Assembly: GCA_949130495.1 (NCBI GenBank) | Contig: OX422209.1 | Coordinates: 692,650,757 to 692,714,756, forward strand | Direction of reading: 5' to 3' | DNA from: Sambucus nigra | Lineage: Eukaryota > Streptophyta > Magnoliopsida > Dipsacales > Adoxaceae | Length of the DNA: 64,000 nucleotides | Part shown: one piece after another, positions 46,440 to 57,236 of the stretch | Numbering within the stretch: the stretch's first letter is position 1 | How the letters are laid out: each line of letters starts with the position of its first letter | Translations under genes and position numbers: made by a program | Notes under the pieces: generated by a model | The model's input: the letters and a program-made list of their open reading frames with translations, nothing else | Databases searched by the model: none | What the model was told of the DNA's origin: nothing

Positions 46440-46537
46440 TTTTTTGCCTTCGTCCCGGTTACATATTTTGGGAATTTTTATACACGACTCCAATCCCAAA
46501 GTTCGAGGATGAACTTTTTCGAAAAAGGGGAGAATGA
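46440..46537 (+). pseudogene. Gypsy pol extreme C-terminus with polypurine tract
   Basis: The frame reads FWEF, then FEDELFRKRGE and stop, like the tail after the chromodomain in chromoviruses, with an adjacent purine tract GAAAAAGGGGAGAATGA (46521-46537). The LTR at 46538 follows at once. Confidence 0.5.
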
Positions 46538-47014
46538 TGTAGATTTGGGTGGGATAATAATGTGAATAAAAAGTGCAAGGGCTTAATTGTAATATGTGTC
46601 GTGAGCCCAATTAGAGAGGGAACTAGTTGTTAGAATAACTCGAATTAGTGAGGGCAGTTATGTCTTTTATATTCTCCATTAGGGGATAGGTGTCGTAAGC
46701 ATTAGTCTATATTATCTTTCTTATTTTCTTTTATTTCTATTTCTATTTCTGTTAGAAGTCTGTTAGTGAAAGGCCAACCAATGGCTTCCAGCTGGAGGAG
46801 AGAGAATGTATCGAATCTATATAGTTATCACTATTCTTTTTTCGGTTATGAATAAAATATGCAAATTCTAAGGCTCTGTTCTTGCTGAAAGAGAGAAGAG
46901 TGCGTGAGTTGATTTCCAATTGTTGTGTAGATCATTACAATATCTCTTAGTTTTATTATTTTATTTTGTTGTTTTTGTTAGTTAGATTTTATAGTTAGCC
47001 TAGTAGATTCTACA
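46538..47014 (+). mobile_element. LTR of a Gypsy element (~477 bp)
   Basis: Begins TGTAGATTTGGGTGGG and ends GTAGATTCTACA, directly after a polypurine tract, so it is a 3' LTR or a shared LTR. The sequence on its right (AGGTATCACGAGG) only faintly resembles a primer site. No second copy in the window. Confidence 0.6.
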
Positions 47015-47027
47015 AGGTATCACGAGG

Positions 47028-47252
47028 TGTCATAAATGCCAACTCATGCCAACACATGGATGCCAACTCATACCAACTCATGAGTGACACCTCATGCTTA
47101 GCTAGCACCTTCTAGAACTCTCTCCTTAAACCTATAAATGTAATCATTCTCATTGGGATTAGCAACTATTAATCTTTGTCTTGTTAATAAAATTAAGATT
47201 TGTACTTGTGTTTTTCTCTTTTCTTTGGATCCAATTTTTAGTGTTTGCATCA
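47028..47252 (+). repeat. Short LTR (3' copy)
   Basis: TGTCATAAATGCC to GTGTTTGCATCA, 225 bp, matching the short LTR at 45184. Contains CTATAAATGTAATCATTCTC and a short internal CCAACTCATGCC/CCAACTCATACC repetition. Confidence 0.55.
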
Positions 47253-47740
47253 TTAATACTTGCGAGTAGTTACTAAGGAGGAGGCCAATGAAGTGCCTTT
47301 CACTGCAATGGCGTGTTCTTGCAAAAGTAGTAAAGAGCATCTTGAATCAGTTTCTTGATCATACCCTTTATCATTTCCTAGTCTCTACAATAATGAGGTT
47401 TTCGAAAAATTTAGTGTTGGGTGCTAGACAAAAAGTGAGGTGACATGATGCTTAGGGAAATGGTAGAAGGGATGTTCAAGCAAACAGTAAAGTGTACATG
47501 GATTATTATGCAACTGTTTTAGGGGGATTGAATGAGCGAGGAGTTGTAGAATTTCTGAAGATAAAGAAGAAGAGCGTCGCTTTGGAAAAAAGTAAAGTTT
47601 ATGGCTTCATTATGGGAGTTCCTATATCTTTTATTTTCTTAAATTGGAGGGGCATTATCTACACTGGGGCTGTTTCTGGGCGTTGGGAATAAAATGCCTC
47701 TTTCAGGCGCCTTAGTTCGGTTTTCGTGTTGCCCTCCTCC

Positions 47741-47775
<35 letters not shown>

Positions 47776-49079
47776 GTAACTGGGTGGATTTTAGCTGTCT
47801 ATATCTTTGTACAGATGAATGCATCAATAAAATTGTCTTTCTTATAGGTTCAGGTCACCTTGCCTAACTATGATTCAAAGTTGAAGAAGTATCGGCTTAT
47901 GACTTATCAACTGTTGTTGCTGATATCCCACTGATTTGCCATGAGTTATGATTGATATCTAGCCACGTTGTACATATTTGGCATGTCTACGTGGTACAGC
48001 CACACCATTCAGTGCTAGACAAATTGGAAGAAGTGGCCCACTAGCATGCGTGAACCGACAATAACCGCCCTACTATTCCAAATATCTTGCACTTGTTGGT
48101 GCGAGTGTGTAGACCGGGTGCACCATATATATTCCAAATATACTCTGAACCACGTGCCGAAAACCTGTAGATGAATCTAACTTCTCTTCCAGTCTTCCAC
48201 TAATAAGAAGCTTGCACAACCCCAAGTCTCCCCCTGTAAAAAATATAAATACAATTGATCATACGTTTTTTCAAAATTAATGTTAAAGAAAATAACTCTT
48301 TTTCTTGACCCCATTCTCCTCAACCTTATGGGCGATTAGCACAAAATTGAAAATTTGTCTAAACAAAAGTCCATTGTTTCCAAAAAAATTACCCATTTTG
48401 CACGGGCAAACCACATCTAACCCTGAATATGATAGGTAAAACTTATTTATACCCAAAAATGAAGCCCCATTTTGCCAAAAATGTGGGTCCTGGGCCTTTT
48501 TGATTTGGATTTCAAATTCTTTCAAACTCGAATTGTATTTTTCAATTAAATGCTTGCTATTGGCTAAAAGTAATGTATACAAACTAAACTGAAATTAAAT
48601 ATATTTTCTTAATTAAAAAAGATTACAATTTAAATAAAAAAATCGTATTTAAATGTTACATCATCTAAAAATAAAATAAAAAACCTAATCTAGGTCATTA
48701 TGGAACTTGGTTCTACTTTGGTCTGACTCCTCTTGATGTCTTGCTGCCGATGCCTACTCAGCTTTGAACTCTTCCTACCATTCTTACTATTCCACTCTGA
48801 TAAAAATCTTTCTTGCTTCCAATACGTTCTAGTAGGAGGCGCATGTTAGAGAGGTTTATATCTAAATTGGCTTGTTGTATTTGTCGTCTTTTTTGCCGCG
48901 TGACATTATTTTTCTTAAAGCTCCTCGTGCTTTATGTGTCTCTCGACATTGTGGTTGTTTTGCGTCCTCTCAAGTCGGGTGTCAAGGCGGTTGACCATGT
49001 TGGGCATGAGGTCCTCAGAGGAGGATTCTCCATTTGATTTTCTTTTCTTGTTCGTCGCATTTCTTCCTATAGGTTGGGG
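47253..49079. other. Unassigned DNA with C/A homopolymer
   Basis: No recognised gene. 47734-47770 is a run of about 27 C followed by A. A polyadenylation-like AATAAAATTG occurs at 47827, so part may be a decayed transcript-derived sequence. 48280-48700 is AT-rich with no signal. The right end leads into the PIF-type pseudogene. Confidence 0.4.
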
Positions 49080-49647
49080 GCAGGGTCGCCATTAGCCCCT
49101 AGCTTCATTTTAGCCATCGGGCTAACGGTGACATCCGGTTCGGAGAGGCTGGGCTTGGACAGAACGGGGCAGGCTATGGTAGTCTCGACCCTTGCTTTCT
49201 TAGCCAACTTGCACCGGGCTAGTAAGTCGACGACCCACTTGGAATCTTGGAGTGTCCTTTAGTTTGGCCCACACTCATCAAACTTGAGGTACTCCCCAAT
49301 CTCGTGAAAGTATGTCTTTTTGGCATACTTAGCGTCGTTATTGTCGCCCCAACTGATTTTCAGTAAACTCGATGGAAGCCGGTAAATATGGTGACGGCCT
49401 TCGTTCACCGTCGGGCAAGAGAACCAGTGATGCGCAATTCAGAAGCTATGCTGACCTTGTTAAATTGCTTGGCGGTTTTCACCCAAATGGAGTGCCGTGT
49501 GTGGTTGGCCCTGCTGATGGAGTACTCGGAAGTTGAAGTACTAAGCAAACTCTCACAAAGTTGAAGATCTTCCTCAAAGCTGAAGTTCTTCTGGTGGCTC
49601 ACAGGCTTTTGATGTTTGGGAACTCCACGTTTTGAGGTTAAGATCAT
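49080..49647 (-). pseudogene. PIF/Harbinger-type ORF1 (Myb/SANT-like) pseudogene
   Basis: The minus-strand frame from 49647 reads KNFSFEEDLQLCESLLSTST, TRHSIWVKTAKQFNK, ELRITGSL. This resembles the trihelix-like N-terminus of the plant PIF/Pong ORF1 group (the group also annotated as glutathione S-transferase T3-like or NAM-associated). After a frame change it continues GDNNDAKYAKKTYFHEIG, EYLKFDECGPN-stop-RTLQDSKW, matching the second part of the domain (W-x-L-x-x-x-x-KW pattern). The tail is Lys/Ser-rich. One frameshift and at least one stop show it is dead. No DDE transposase is nearby. Confidence 0.55.
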
Positions 49648-49984
49648 TAGGCAAGAACAGAAATGTAGGTTGGGGGATATATGAAGTTTTGATGAATTTT
49701 CAGCTCAAATTAGGGCATATTTATAGTTTATGGAAACTAGCCTTTGGAGAAATAGCCGTTGGGAATCACTCATTAGTTGGGTGGCAAGAGCTATGCCGCC
49801 TGGGGTACTTGGGGCGGCACAGGGTATGCTACCCTTTGTAAAATGGGTTCAACCCATTTTGGCTGGCCAAATTGCACAAGCGTCCGGAGTTGATCTAAAA
49901 ATTCAAACAAATATAAGTCTCACTAAGACAATTGTTGACAATCCCATTTATAAAATATTTTTGAAAAAGTGTCGTTGACCATTC

Positions 49985-50539
49985 TCAACATTCCTTAAAC
50001 AAAGCAACAGAAAATCCATTCGCACCTGGTGATTTCTCTTCACAACCCTTTATATTTCATCCTCCTTATAATTTACTTCAAGTCATCTACTCTTACTTCT
50101 TTAATAGGGCACCAATTTAATCCCTCAAACCCAAAATTATTCCTCTGTTTTCTTAACAAATTCTCAAAGATTCTTATCTTTATACCGTTTCCTCTTCCCT
50201 TTCCAGCACCTTTCCATTCTCCTTTTGTAGTCCACTAATCACTTTTTTCTCATGTAGAGTCTAATCATCACTTTATTCATCCTTTTACCACTTGAAATCC
50301 TATGGAACAATTTTGAGTTATAATCCCATTCTTTAGTCCATTAAACTTTTGCCTTTTGATTTGAAGGGTATTCCTAATTCAAAACAATATTCACAAAATT
50401 ATTATTCAGTTCCCATCTCATCATTCTTTAATATTCCTCTAACCTGTATCTTGTAAACCATCAATCTCTTTTATTCTTGGTAGCACGGAGTGCTTTCTAA
50501 CCTTAACCTAATGTCATTAACACTTCTATATACCATATC
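49985..50539 (-). pseudogene. LINE (L1-type) ORF2 fragment, 3' portion
   Basis: Read on the minus strand and across frames, the text holds WDYNSKLFHRISSGKRMNK, FGFEGLNWCPI, REITRCEW and FSVALFKECWEWS, the linker and start of the reverse transcriptase of plant L1 LINEs. Many stops and shifts. The 5' continuation lies at 53223-53470; the two parts were separated by the hAT insertion. Confidence 0.75.
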
Positions 50540-51063
50540 CAGTGGTGCAAGTGTACTTGGGGTGGGCAACTGCCTCATCCAGAATTGATAAAAAATTGAA
50601 GGTTATATATACGTGGATAAGAACGGATGTTTAAACTTACAATGATAACCCCATTTCACACACTATCTATTTGTTACAAGGTCGACATATTAGGAGAATT
50701 AATTCCAAAATGCTTAGTATTTTACCATTACTCTTTTGATATGGCTGAGAATAAAAGTATGAGAACTCATCATGTGACTGATAGCCAAAGCACCTCGAAT
50801 ATCGTTATTACTTTTTTTTTTTAACTTAAAAACATGTAAACATCTTAACTTATTTACTGATATTTTTTTGAGACTTGTATATTTGAATGTTGTATTTACC
50901 CATTTCTTTTTCTGACTTGTGATTTCTAGATTTTTGCTAATATATGTTAGAATTTGAGCAATTGTGTCTTCTTTTATCAAAGATAATTTTCTTGAATCCC
51001 GCAGTTTTGTTCAATTGAAATTTAGTTGTAATATTGATTGAGTTGATCATATTTGATGAAATA

Positions 51064-51380
51064 TGAAGAGTTTTAAGATTATAGAAGAGGGAATATGGCA
51101 CTGATAATTTTATTTAGTGCAGAAGATAATTAATTTTTCATGAGCCGTAGCTCAGCTACTTATACAAAGAAATCGTCTAGCTGTCCTAAGAAAGCTGCTA
51201 TGCAATATAAGGGATGCCATGAGACTAGGGAATATAGTTTAAAGTTTGAACAGTTCTCGGGTCTTCAACAAACACGTGCATGAGCTTAAAGTTTGAACAG
51301 TTCTTGGGTCTTCAACAAGCACGTGCCTGACAACTTTGTAGCAGTTATGTGGGACTTTGAGGAGGCTGAGATGTTTCCTC
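51064..51380 (-). repeat. 3' LTR of the TRIM-like element
   Basis: Includes an internal near-duplication of AAAGTTTGAACAGTTCT(C/T)GGGTCTTCAACAA about 50 bp apart, also present in the other LTR. Confidence 0.9.
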
Positions 51381-52765
51381 AATACTCCTCCGTAAGCGAA
51401 GGTGGGGAGAGTCAGCAACACCGAGCTTATACCTGAGATACTAAGATTGCTGAGTTGATAAAGGTTTGGTTATGAGTGCGATCGAAATGAGTGAGAAGAT
51501 CTCCACTATCACCAAAACACCTTTGAGAACAAATATAACCCATATGATTTTCGTTGCGGTAGACGCAAGCGCACGATATTGAGCTAAAAAATATTTTGGC
51601 TGGACCAACACCTATAATAAGGCTTCTTGGACCATAATGAGCTTATTAAAATTGATTCAGAGGCTCTCGGTTTTGGCTGGACCGACACCTATAATGAGTA
51701 ATGAATCTCTTGGGACATAATGAGCTTGATCGCAATGGATTCAGAGGCTCTTTACTTCTTAGGCTTGATCACGAGGGATTCGGGGGCCCGCTGATTTGCT
51801 GGACAACGATGTGAGCACTGGGGAAGAAACCTTGGGTGGAGTAATTGGTGTTCTCTGCTATTATAAGTATGGCACCTTCGAACAACTAGAGTTGAGTCCA
51901 CGGTTGAAGCTGCTACATACCCATTTGCAGTTGGTTTTACACCAACATGCTTCAAATAATACTCCATTTCCATGTACATTATTTGGAACAGGGTACATTA
52001 TCTTGCAGTCAATGCTGACTAAGTTCTCACTACTCTGATATATATATATATATATTTTAAATATCAATTTTTTATTCCCTGGATTGGTCTCGATTAGAAG
52101 CCTCCTCAAGTCTTAGTCACACTCTCTCCTCTCCACTGTTCCCTCGCAAAGCAAAAGTATGACTCTGTCATTGACTTCCAGCAATACCAACACAATCATA
52201 TTCCTATACAGTTACGCCTGTCAAATTCTTCCCCATTCTACTAATGCCAAAATTCGCTATGTCGTTTCACTACAGTTCTCAGTATGGATCGTTCAGTCAC
52301 GTTCGCAGCGCTGATGGTCAAACTTTGGAGAATCGTGTGGGTCTTCGATGAGTTTAAGGGGGCGTATTTGATATTCCTGCAAAACTCTTTTGTTGCCATT
52401 GATGCTAAAAACATGAAGCTTGTTCACTTGAGGAAGAGTTTAGTGCAGGAGTCTTTGCAGAATCCTGTGAACGTTGAGAGGAAAATAGTTGGAATATTTG
52501 TGACTGAAATCAGATTCAAATGATCTCTTTCAAAAAAATTTATCAGCTCGTGCAAGTCAAGTAATGAGCTTGAACAGAAGGGAAAAAGTTTGCACGAGGA
52601 CACATCCAAGAGAGCTTGATTTGTTGCAAAACGTTATTGAATGAGCAAATGAGAAAGGAATGAGAGGCCAAAGTTTTGTACCCGGCGGACGGTAGCAAGG
52701 AATGGTGGCTACCGCCGCCGGAGAAACGGAATACCATGATCGGGATTACTCGTGAGAGTTTTACC

Positions 52766-53093
52766 GCTCTGATACCATGAAGAGTTTTAAGATTATAGAA
52801 GAGGGAATAATGGCACTGATAATTTTATTTAGTGCAGAAGATAATTAATTTTTCATGAGCCGTAGCTCAGCTACTTATACAGAGTAATCGTCTAACTGTC
52901 CTAAGAAAGCTGCTATGCATAAGGGATCCCATGAGGCTAGGGAATATAGTTTCAAGTTTGAACAGTTCTTGGGTCTTCAACAAACACATGCATGAGCTTA
53001 AAGTTTGAACAGTTCTTGGGTCTTCAACAAACTCGTGCGTGACAACTTTGTAGCAGTTATGTGGGACTTTGAGATGGCTGAGATGTTTCCTCA
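52766..53093 (-). repeat. 5' LTR and primer site of the TRIM-like element
   Basis: LTR 52778-53093 with the canonical tRNA-Met primer site complement GCTCTGATACCA at 52766-52777. Confidence 0.92.
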
Positions 53094-53222
53094 ATATTTT
53101 AGAAAAGTTCAAAATAATCCCAAAAATCTGCCTCGGGCAATCCTACCTTGAACCCCCACCATATATAGCTGGCAAGTTTTATCAAGTGCCCCAGCCAAAA
53201 ATTTTTCCCGGCTCTGCCACTG

Positions 53223-53470
53223 ACCATATCCTCATTTTCTTCTATACTTCTTTCCGTTCTTACATAAACATAAAGCCATCTCAATCCTGTATCTTGTTCG
53301 CCATCCCCCATATTTCAACACATTCCTTGAATCCGTTATGCTTAAGCCTTAAATTTTCTATTCTAGAAGGTTTCATCCCCACTTTCAGCAAAAGTCAATT
53401 CCTGACATCCCACATGACGAAAATCCCCTCAACCTCAGGAGAACCATTCTCCCGTCAAATGACCACATAA
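53223..53470 (-). pseudogene. LINE ORF2 fragment, 5' portion
   Basis: Continues the LINE across the hAT insertion. On the minus strand the words MKPSRIENLRLKHNGFKECV and RKEV-KKMRIW fit the endonuclease-to-RT linker. Interrupted by several stops. Confidence 0.55.
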
Positions 53471-54301
53471 TTTTCTATTTGATGAACTATGTTTGTAAAA
53501 AAACAAAATTTTCTTGAATAACCACCAAATCTAGGTTTTCTGTGTTCAAAAATATTATATAACTTTGAGTAAATTAGTTGGAAGACTAAATTGTGACACA
53601 ATGAAGTTCACGGATTATTTGAAGCTCGGGGCATTGTCCAGGGACTAACTAGGTAGTTTCTCTATAATTTTCCTTTTTCCCGTATCCTAGGACTCCTCAC
53701 ATTCATGAAAAATCTCCATGAACAAATGAGTGTACCCTAATTAAGTGAAATTTATTTACCCATTATAACTCATTTAAGAATTCAAAACTTCTCCATCTGA
53801 ACCCATCGGGCAGACCAGCGTTGTGCTGAGTGGAGATGGCTGCATCCAATCATTTTTTGAGAACGAAATTTTAGTGTATGGCAATGCAGAGGCTTCCTCT
53901 TCACTCTTGACATTCGTAGTATCAACTCGACCTCACCTATGATTTATCTTCCTTTTTTCATGAATTTTATTTTGCTGAGAAACTAACAAGAACTTTTTTC
54001 CAAAAATATATTCAAAATCAGAATCTTTGACAAAATTGGGAATGGATAGAAGGATTTTTCGTTCGTGGTGCTTTGTATAACTTCTTCTTCCAGATTTTGC
54101 TGTATTTGAAATATTTTTTTTTTGGCATAATCCACTGTAGCTTGTAGAAAGTGCTTATACTTTAAGAATTGGGTTTTTGAGTCATTTGATGTCATTGGCT
54201 GGGCTGGACATATCTAAAATGAAATTGGGTCTGTTTCGAAGCCAGTAATATGCATTTAAGCATTGTTTGATTCCTTAAGCATTGCATTATTGTATTTAGT
54301 A
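53471..54301. other. Unassigned AT-rich DNA
   Basis: No recognised gene or repeat boundary. May include more of the LINE at its left edge. Confidence 0.4.
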
Positions 54302-54498
54302 CTTTCTCTGTCCCAAATTAAGAGTCCATGTTCTTTTTTTTTGAATAGATTAAGGATAAATGTAATCAATGGTTAAGATCAACACATGTTCACAATCATA
54401 GAATTTGGTTCATTCATTATGTCCGAAAAAGGAAAGTGGACTCTTAATTTGGGACAACCCAAAATAAATAGTGGACTCTTAATTTGGGACAGAGGGAG
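54302..54498. mobile_element. Stowaway MITE (197 bp)
   Basis: Flanked by TA; ends CTTTCTCTGTCCCAAATTAA and, reversed, CTCCCTCTGTCCCAAATTAA. The right end is locally duplicated: GTGGACTCTTAATTTGGGAC occurs twice, about 40 bp apart. Confidence 0.9.
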
Positions 54499-56231
54499 TA
54501 TTTATTAGCAAGGCTAGTTTAGTCATTTTATTGCTATGTTTTTCCTGAGAAAGAATGCACGATAACAATTTGGAGCCTGGCTGAGTTGTCTGGGTGATTA
54601 ATTTGATCCCTGCTGCATTTTAAGAGCTGTAAATAAGGGGGTCGAGATGCGGGATGACTCTATCAATTGCTTTTTATGTTTTTCTGAGCTTTCTGTTTTT
54701 AGTCTGCATATCTGTTCTTCTTTGCATCGCTTCTTAGTCTGTTTCTTTGAATCTTTCGTGGACTGCCCCCCCGGTCCACCCCTCATATGTTTTTTGTTTT
54801 TTTAAGCAATAAAACTCTCGTTTTGAATAAAAAACAAAAAAAAGCCTTAGCTAGAATCTGTAATACCACATTAACGTTCCATGGTCGATCCTCTTCCTTT
54901 GATTCATTTGGTGCAGAAGACTCTTTTCCCTTTTGCCATTCTTCAATGCTCTCGGGGCACACGGTAGTAACGGACTATTTATCAATTCAAAATATCAAGT
55001 TACTTGCATAGTGATAAGAATTGGATTAGTATGCTTATTTGCGAGAAGCTCGTCCTCAAGCTTTAGAAGTCAGAAAAAAAGAGTGGGTCACATGAGCAAA
55101 ACTTGAAAATTTTGGGCTCTCTAATATGTGAGCTAATCGAATTTTAGCCCCCAAATTTGCAGCTTCAGAAAGGTCGGCGTTTACATGATGTATTTGGGCC
55201 CCCATACAAAATTTTTACAATCGCTTAAAATTTGGATAAACCCCCGAATCTGGCTAAGGCAACAAAAGCCAAAATTTGGGCTGCTCCTAACATCCAAATT
55301 CCAAATTGTCCATCTTCAACATCAAATAAGACCTTAAAGGGTGTTGATAAAGGCACCTTATAAAATTAATATATGCCGCTCTTTAAAGGCCCATTTTGTA
55401 TTGGTAATGAAACAAAAAGAGGGGCTCAAACAACATATAAAAGGTGCCTTTAACAACATCCTAAAAGAAGAGACTCCCCAATAAGCTTTAGCGAGAATCT
55501 TTGGAAATAGACTCCTTCCTTCTGGTCTCATAGGGTGTAATGGCTCCGGTTTTTGCTGAAATATTCTTATTATTGGTCTCTCCCCGGCGCCGTCAAAGAT
55601 CAATCTCGTGGGTCAAAAATCAGAAGGGGCAGCAAGACCTGACCCTTTGGCGGCTGGAGTCAAATCGTTGGTTGGGAGTGACAACCTGGCCCTTTGGCGC
55701 ACCCTTTGGTTGTCCTGCTATCCCCTCTTTTTCATCTCCCTTGTTGAAATCCAGTGGAGTCGTGACCTGGAGGGTGTCACCTCTCCCTTCTTATTCTGAT
55801 GACGGTGGTTTTTGGCGGAGGGGCGAGGGTGGGATATGCGTTTGCTGATGGACGAGCTTGTGGGGTTTGGTTATTGCAGCGGAAGCTCAGGGTGTAGGGT
55901 TTTTGAGGGTGAGCGAGCGGTATCAAACGGGACGGAGGCTGGGCCGCCATGCTTGGCTGTTAGTGGTGGTCGGGTTTCGCGATGGGAGTGTCATGGTGGC
56001 TGGGTGAGTCAATTCAGCAGAGCTGGTGGTGGGTGGTAGAGACGAAGGGGTTGCCACAACGGTGGTTGCCACACGATGGTGATTCCGTAAATCCCCACCC
56101 AATATGAGACGTAATGTCTCATCCATGGTGGTCATCTCCTCACCAAATTAATGAACTGATTCTTCATCTTTGGAGCCATTGAAATATTGTATGATTTGTA
56201 CCTACATACCTCGTCTCTGAGCGATACCAAC
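54499..56231. other. Unassigned DNA; GC-richer part may be minus-strand retroelement 5' region
   Basis: 54500-55490 shows no gene. 55500-56130 is GC-richer with open frames on both strands (for example MAPVFAEIFLLLV on plus, MTTMDETLRLILGG on minus), none recognised. On the minus strand GTTGGTATCGC (56221-56231) looks like a degenerate tRNA-Met primer site, so 55500-56220 could be the leader/gag of a minus-strand element whose LTR lies to the right. Confidence 0.35.
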
Positions 56232-56450
56232 TGATATTAGGACTCTAATATATCAAAATGTTAATGTAAAGTTATAACAATGGTGGGCCAAGAGCCTTAT
56301 ATATATATAGGCTATCTTACAATTAATCCCTTTTGTACCCTTAATTCAAATCATTAACTGGTGTAAAAGTTGTATTCTTGCACTTATGTAAGTTGAATAT
56401 GCCCCAATATATATCAAGTTGTTTGGTCGGTATTTTAAGAAAAACAAAAA
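56232..56450 (-). mobile_element. Possible LTR remnant beside primer-site-like motif
   Basis: On the minus strand, sequence ending CTAATATCA abuts the primer-site-like motif, and a TATA palindrome AGCCTATATATATATAAGGC (about 56292-56312) could be its promoter. The outer end is not defined. Confidence 0.35.
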
Positions 56451-56658
56451 CATCTGGGAAGTTGGGTTTGGTGCCGCTTGCTAGTTTATGTACTTGATAA
56501 GCAATGATTACTTTAGGTAATGGACTATTCTCTTCTTAGTGATTAAAAACAATAACTGCTATATGTAACATCAATGTTTTTCCATATGCAGTCTATTAAC
56601 AGAATATCTTGGAGATTGCCTTCTGTGTATTCCCTGTCAGTAGCCAGACACAAATAAA

Positions 56659-56979
56659 ATGGCAACTCCGCAAAAAGAAGAGTATAATCAGGAAGAAACA
56701 AGCCCTTCGGCTGTTGGTTGGGCTGGAATGATAGAAGAACAATATCGAAAAGTGAAAACGAATGCAGAAACTTACCCTTATGTATGGGGTTCCTATATTG
56801 TTGTGTATGGTGGATTTAGTCTTTGGATGACCTACAGATGGAGAAAGCTTCGAAAAACTGAGGACAGAGTTCGAGTCCTTCAAGGGAGACTTCGCAAACT
56901 TGTTGAAGCTGAAGATTCATCAAGCGCTGTTGCAGTGGCTAACAAAGCGCCACTATCTTCTGATACACTTACCAAATAG
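56659..56979 (+). CDS. Small single-pass membrane protein, probable host gene
   Basis: A 106-codon frame from ATG in AAAATGGC to TAG. The protein has a polar N-terminus (MATPQKEEYNQEETSPSAVG), a probable membrane segment at about residues 43-60 (WGSYIVVYGGFSLWMTY), then a strongly basic stretch WRKLRKTEDRVRVLQGRLRK likely to form a helix or coiled coil, and a Ser/Ala-rich tail. A splice acceptor TATGCAG ends at 56591, so a 5'-UTR intron is likely; no intron is needed in the coding part. Codon usage and composition differ from the decayed repeats around it. I do not recognise a named family; it looks like a conserved plant protein of unknown function, perhaps of an organelle or endomembrane. 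The only intact-looking host gene in the window. Confidence 0.7.
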   Translation: MATPQKEEYNQEETSPSAVGWAGMIEEQYRKVKTNAETYPYVWGSYIVVYGGFSLWMTYRWRKLRKTEDRVRVLQGRLRKLVEAEDSSSAVAVANKAPLSSDTLTK

Positions 56980-57078
56980 TTGACTTTCTGGTACTTGATC
57001 CATTCCTGATAATTGGTTTACCGCATCTTACTAACGGTTCGTTTGATTATAAAGTTGGAAAAAGATTAGAATATAATA

Positions 57079-57236
57079 CTCCCTCCTTCCAAAACACTGT
57101 GAGATGCATCATTGTAGCCGTCATATAGATTTCACTTGATTTAATGTGACATGTATTCGTAATATTTAGGAGGGAAAATTTGGAGAGTAAAATTTTCTTC
57201 GACTTTCAATCAGGGCCTCTTAATTTGGGATGGGAG
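57079..57236. mobile_element. Stowaway-like MITE (158 bp)
   Basis: Flanked by TA; starts CTCCCTCCTTCCAAAA and ends TTTGGGATGGGAG. It lies about 100 bp 3' of the small membrane-protein gene, possibly in its 3' UTR or terminator region. Confidence 0.8.

Larger units (their letters stand above)
51064..53093 (-). mobile_element. Small LTR retroelement (TRIM-like, 2030 bp)
   Basis: Direct repeats 51064-51380 and 52778-53093 (about 317 bp) are nearly identical. On the minus strand each begins TGAGGAAACATCTCAGCC and ends TTAAAACTCTTCA. TGGTATCAGAGC (52766-52777) directly follows the 5' LTR, and a purine-rich GGAGGAGTAT precedes the 3' LTR. The 1.4 kb internal part has no recognised gag or pol; frames of 60-80 codons on both strands are not conserved-looking. 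Non-autonomous. Confidence 0.88.
50540..53222. mobile_element. Non-autonomous hAT element, split by an LTR element
   Basis: Flanked by a perfect 8-bp duplication ACCATATC (50532-50539 and 53223-53230). Ends CAGTGGTGCAAG and, reversed, CAGTGGCAGAGC; CAGTGGC-type ends and an 8-bp duplication are typical of plant hAT elements. Without the nested 2030-bp LTR element only about 650 bp remain and no transposase is encoded. Its removal rejoins the LINE sequence. Confidence 0.88.

Noticed and set aside
51136..51165. AGCCGTAGCTCAGCTACTTA, resembling a tRNA D-arm
   Set aside because: It is part of the TRIM-like LTR (second copy at 52859); no acceptor pairing or T-loop follows.
55540..56039. Overlapping 102- and 75-codon plus-strand frames in a GC-richer stretch
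   Set aside because: No recognisable domain, open frames on both strands, and a primer-site-like motif nearby suggests retroelement leader.
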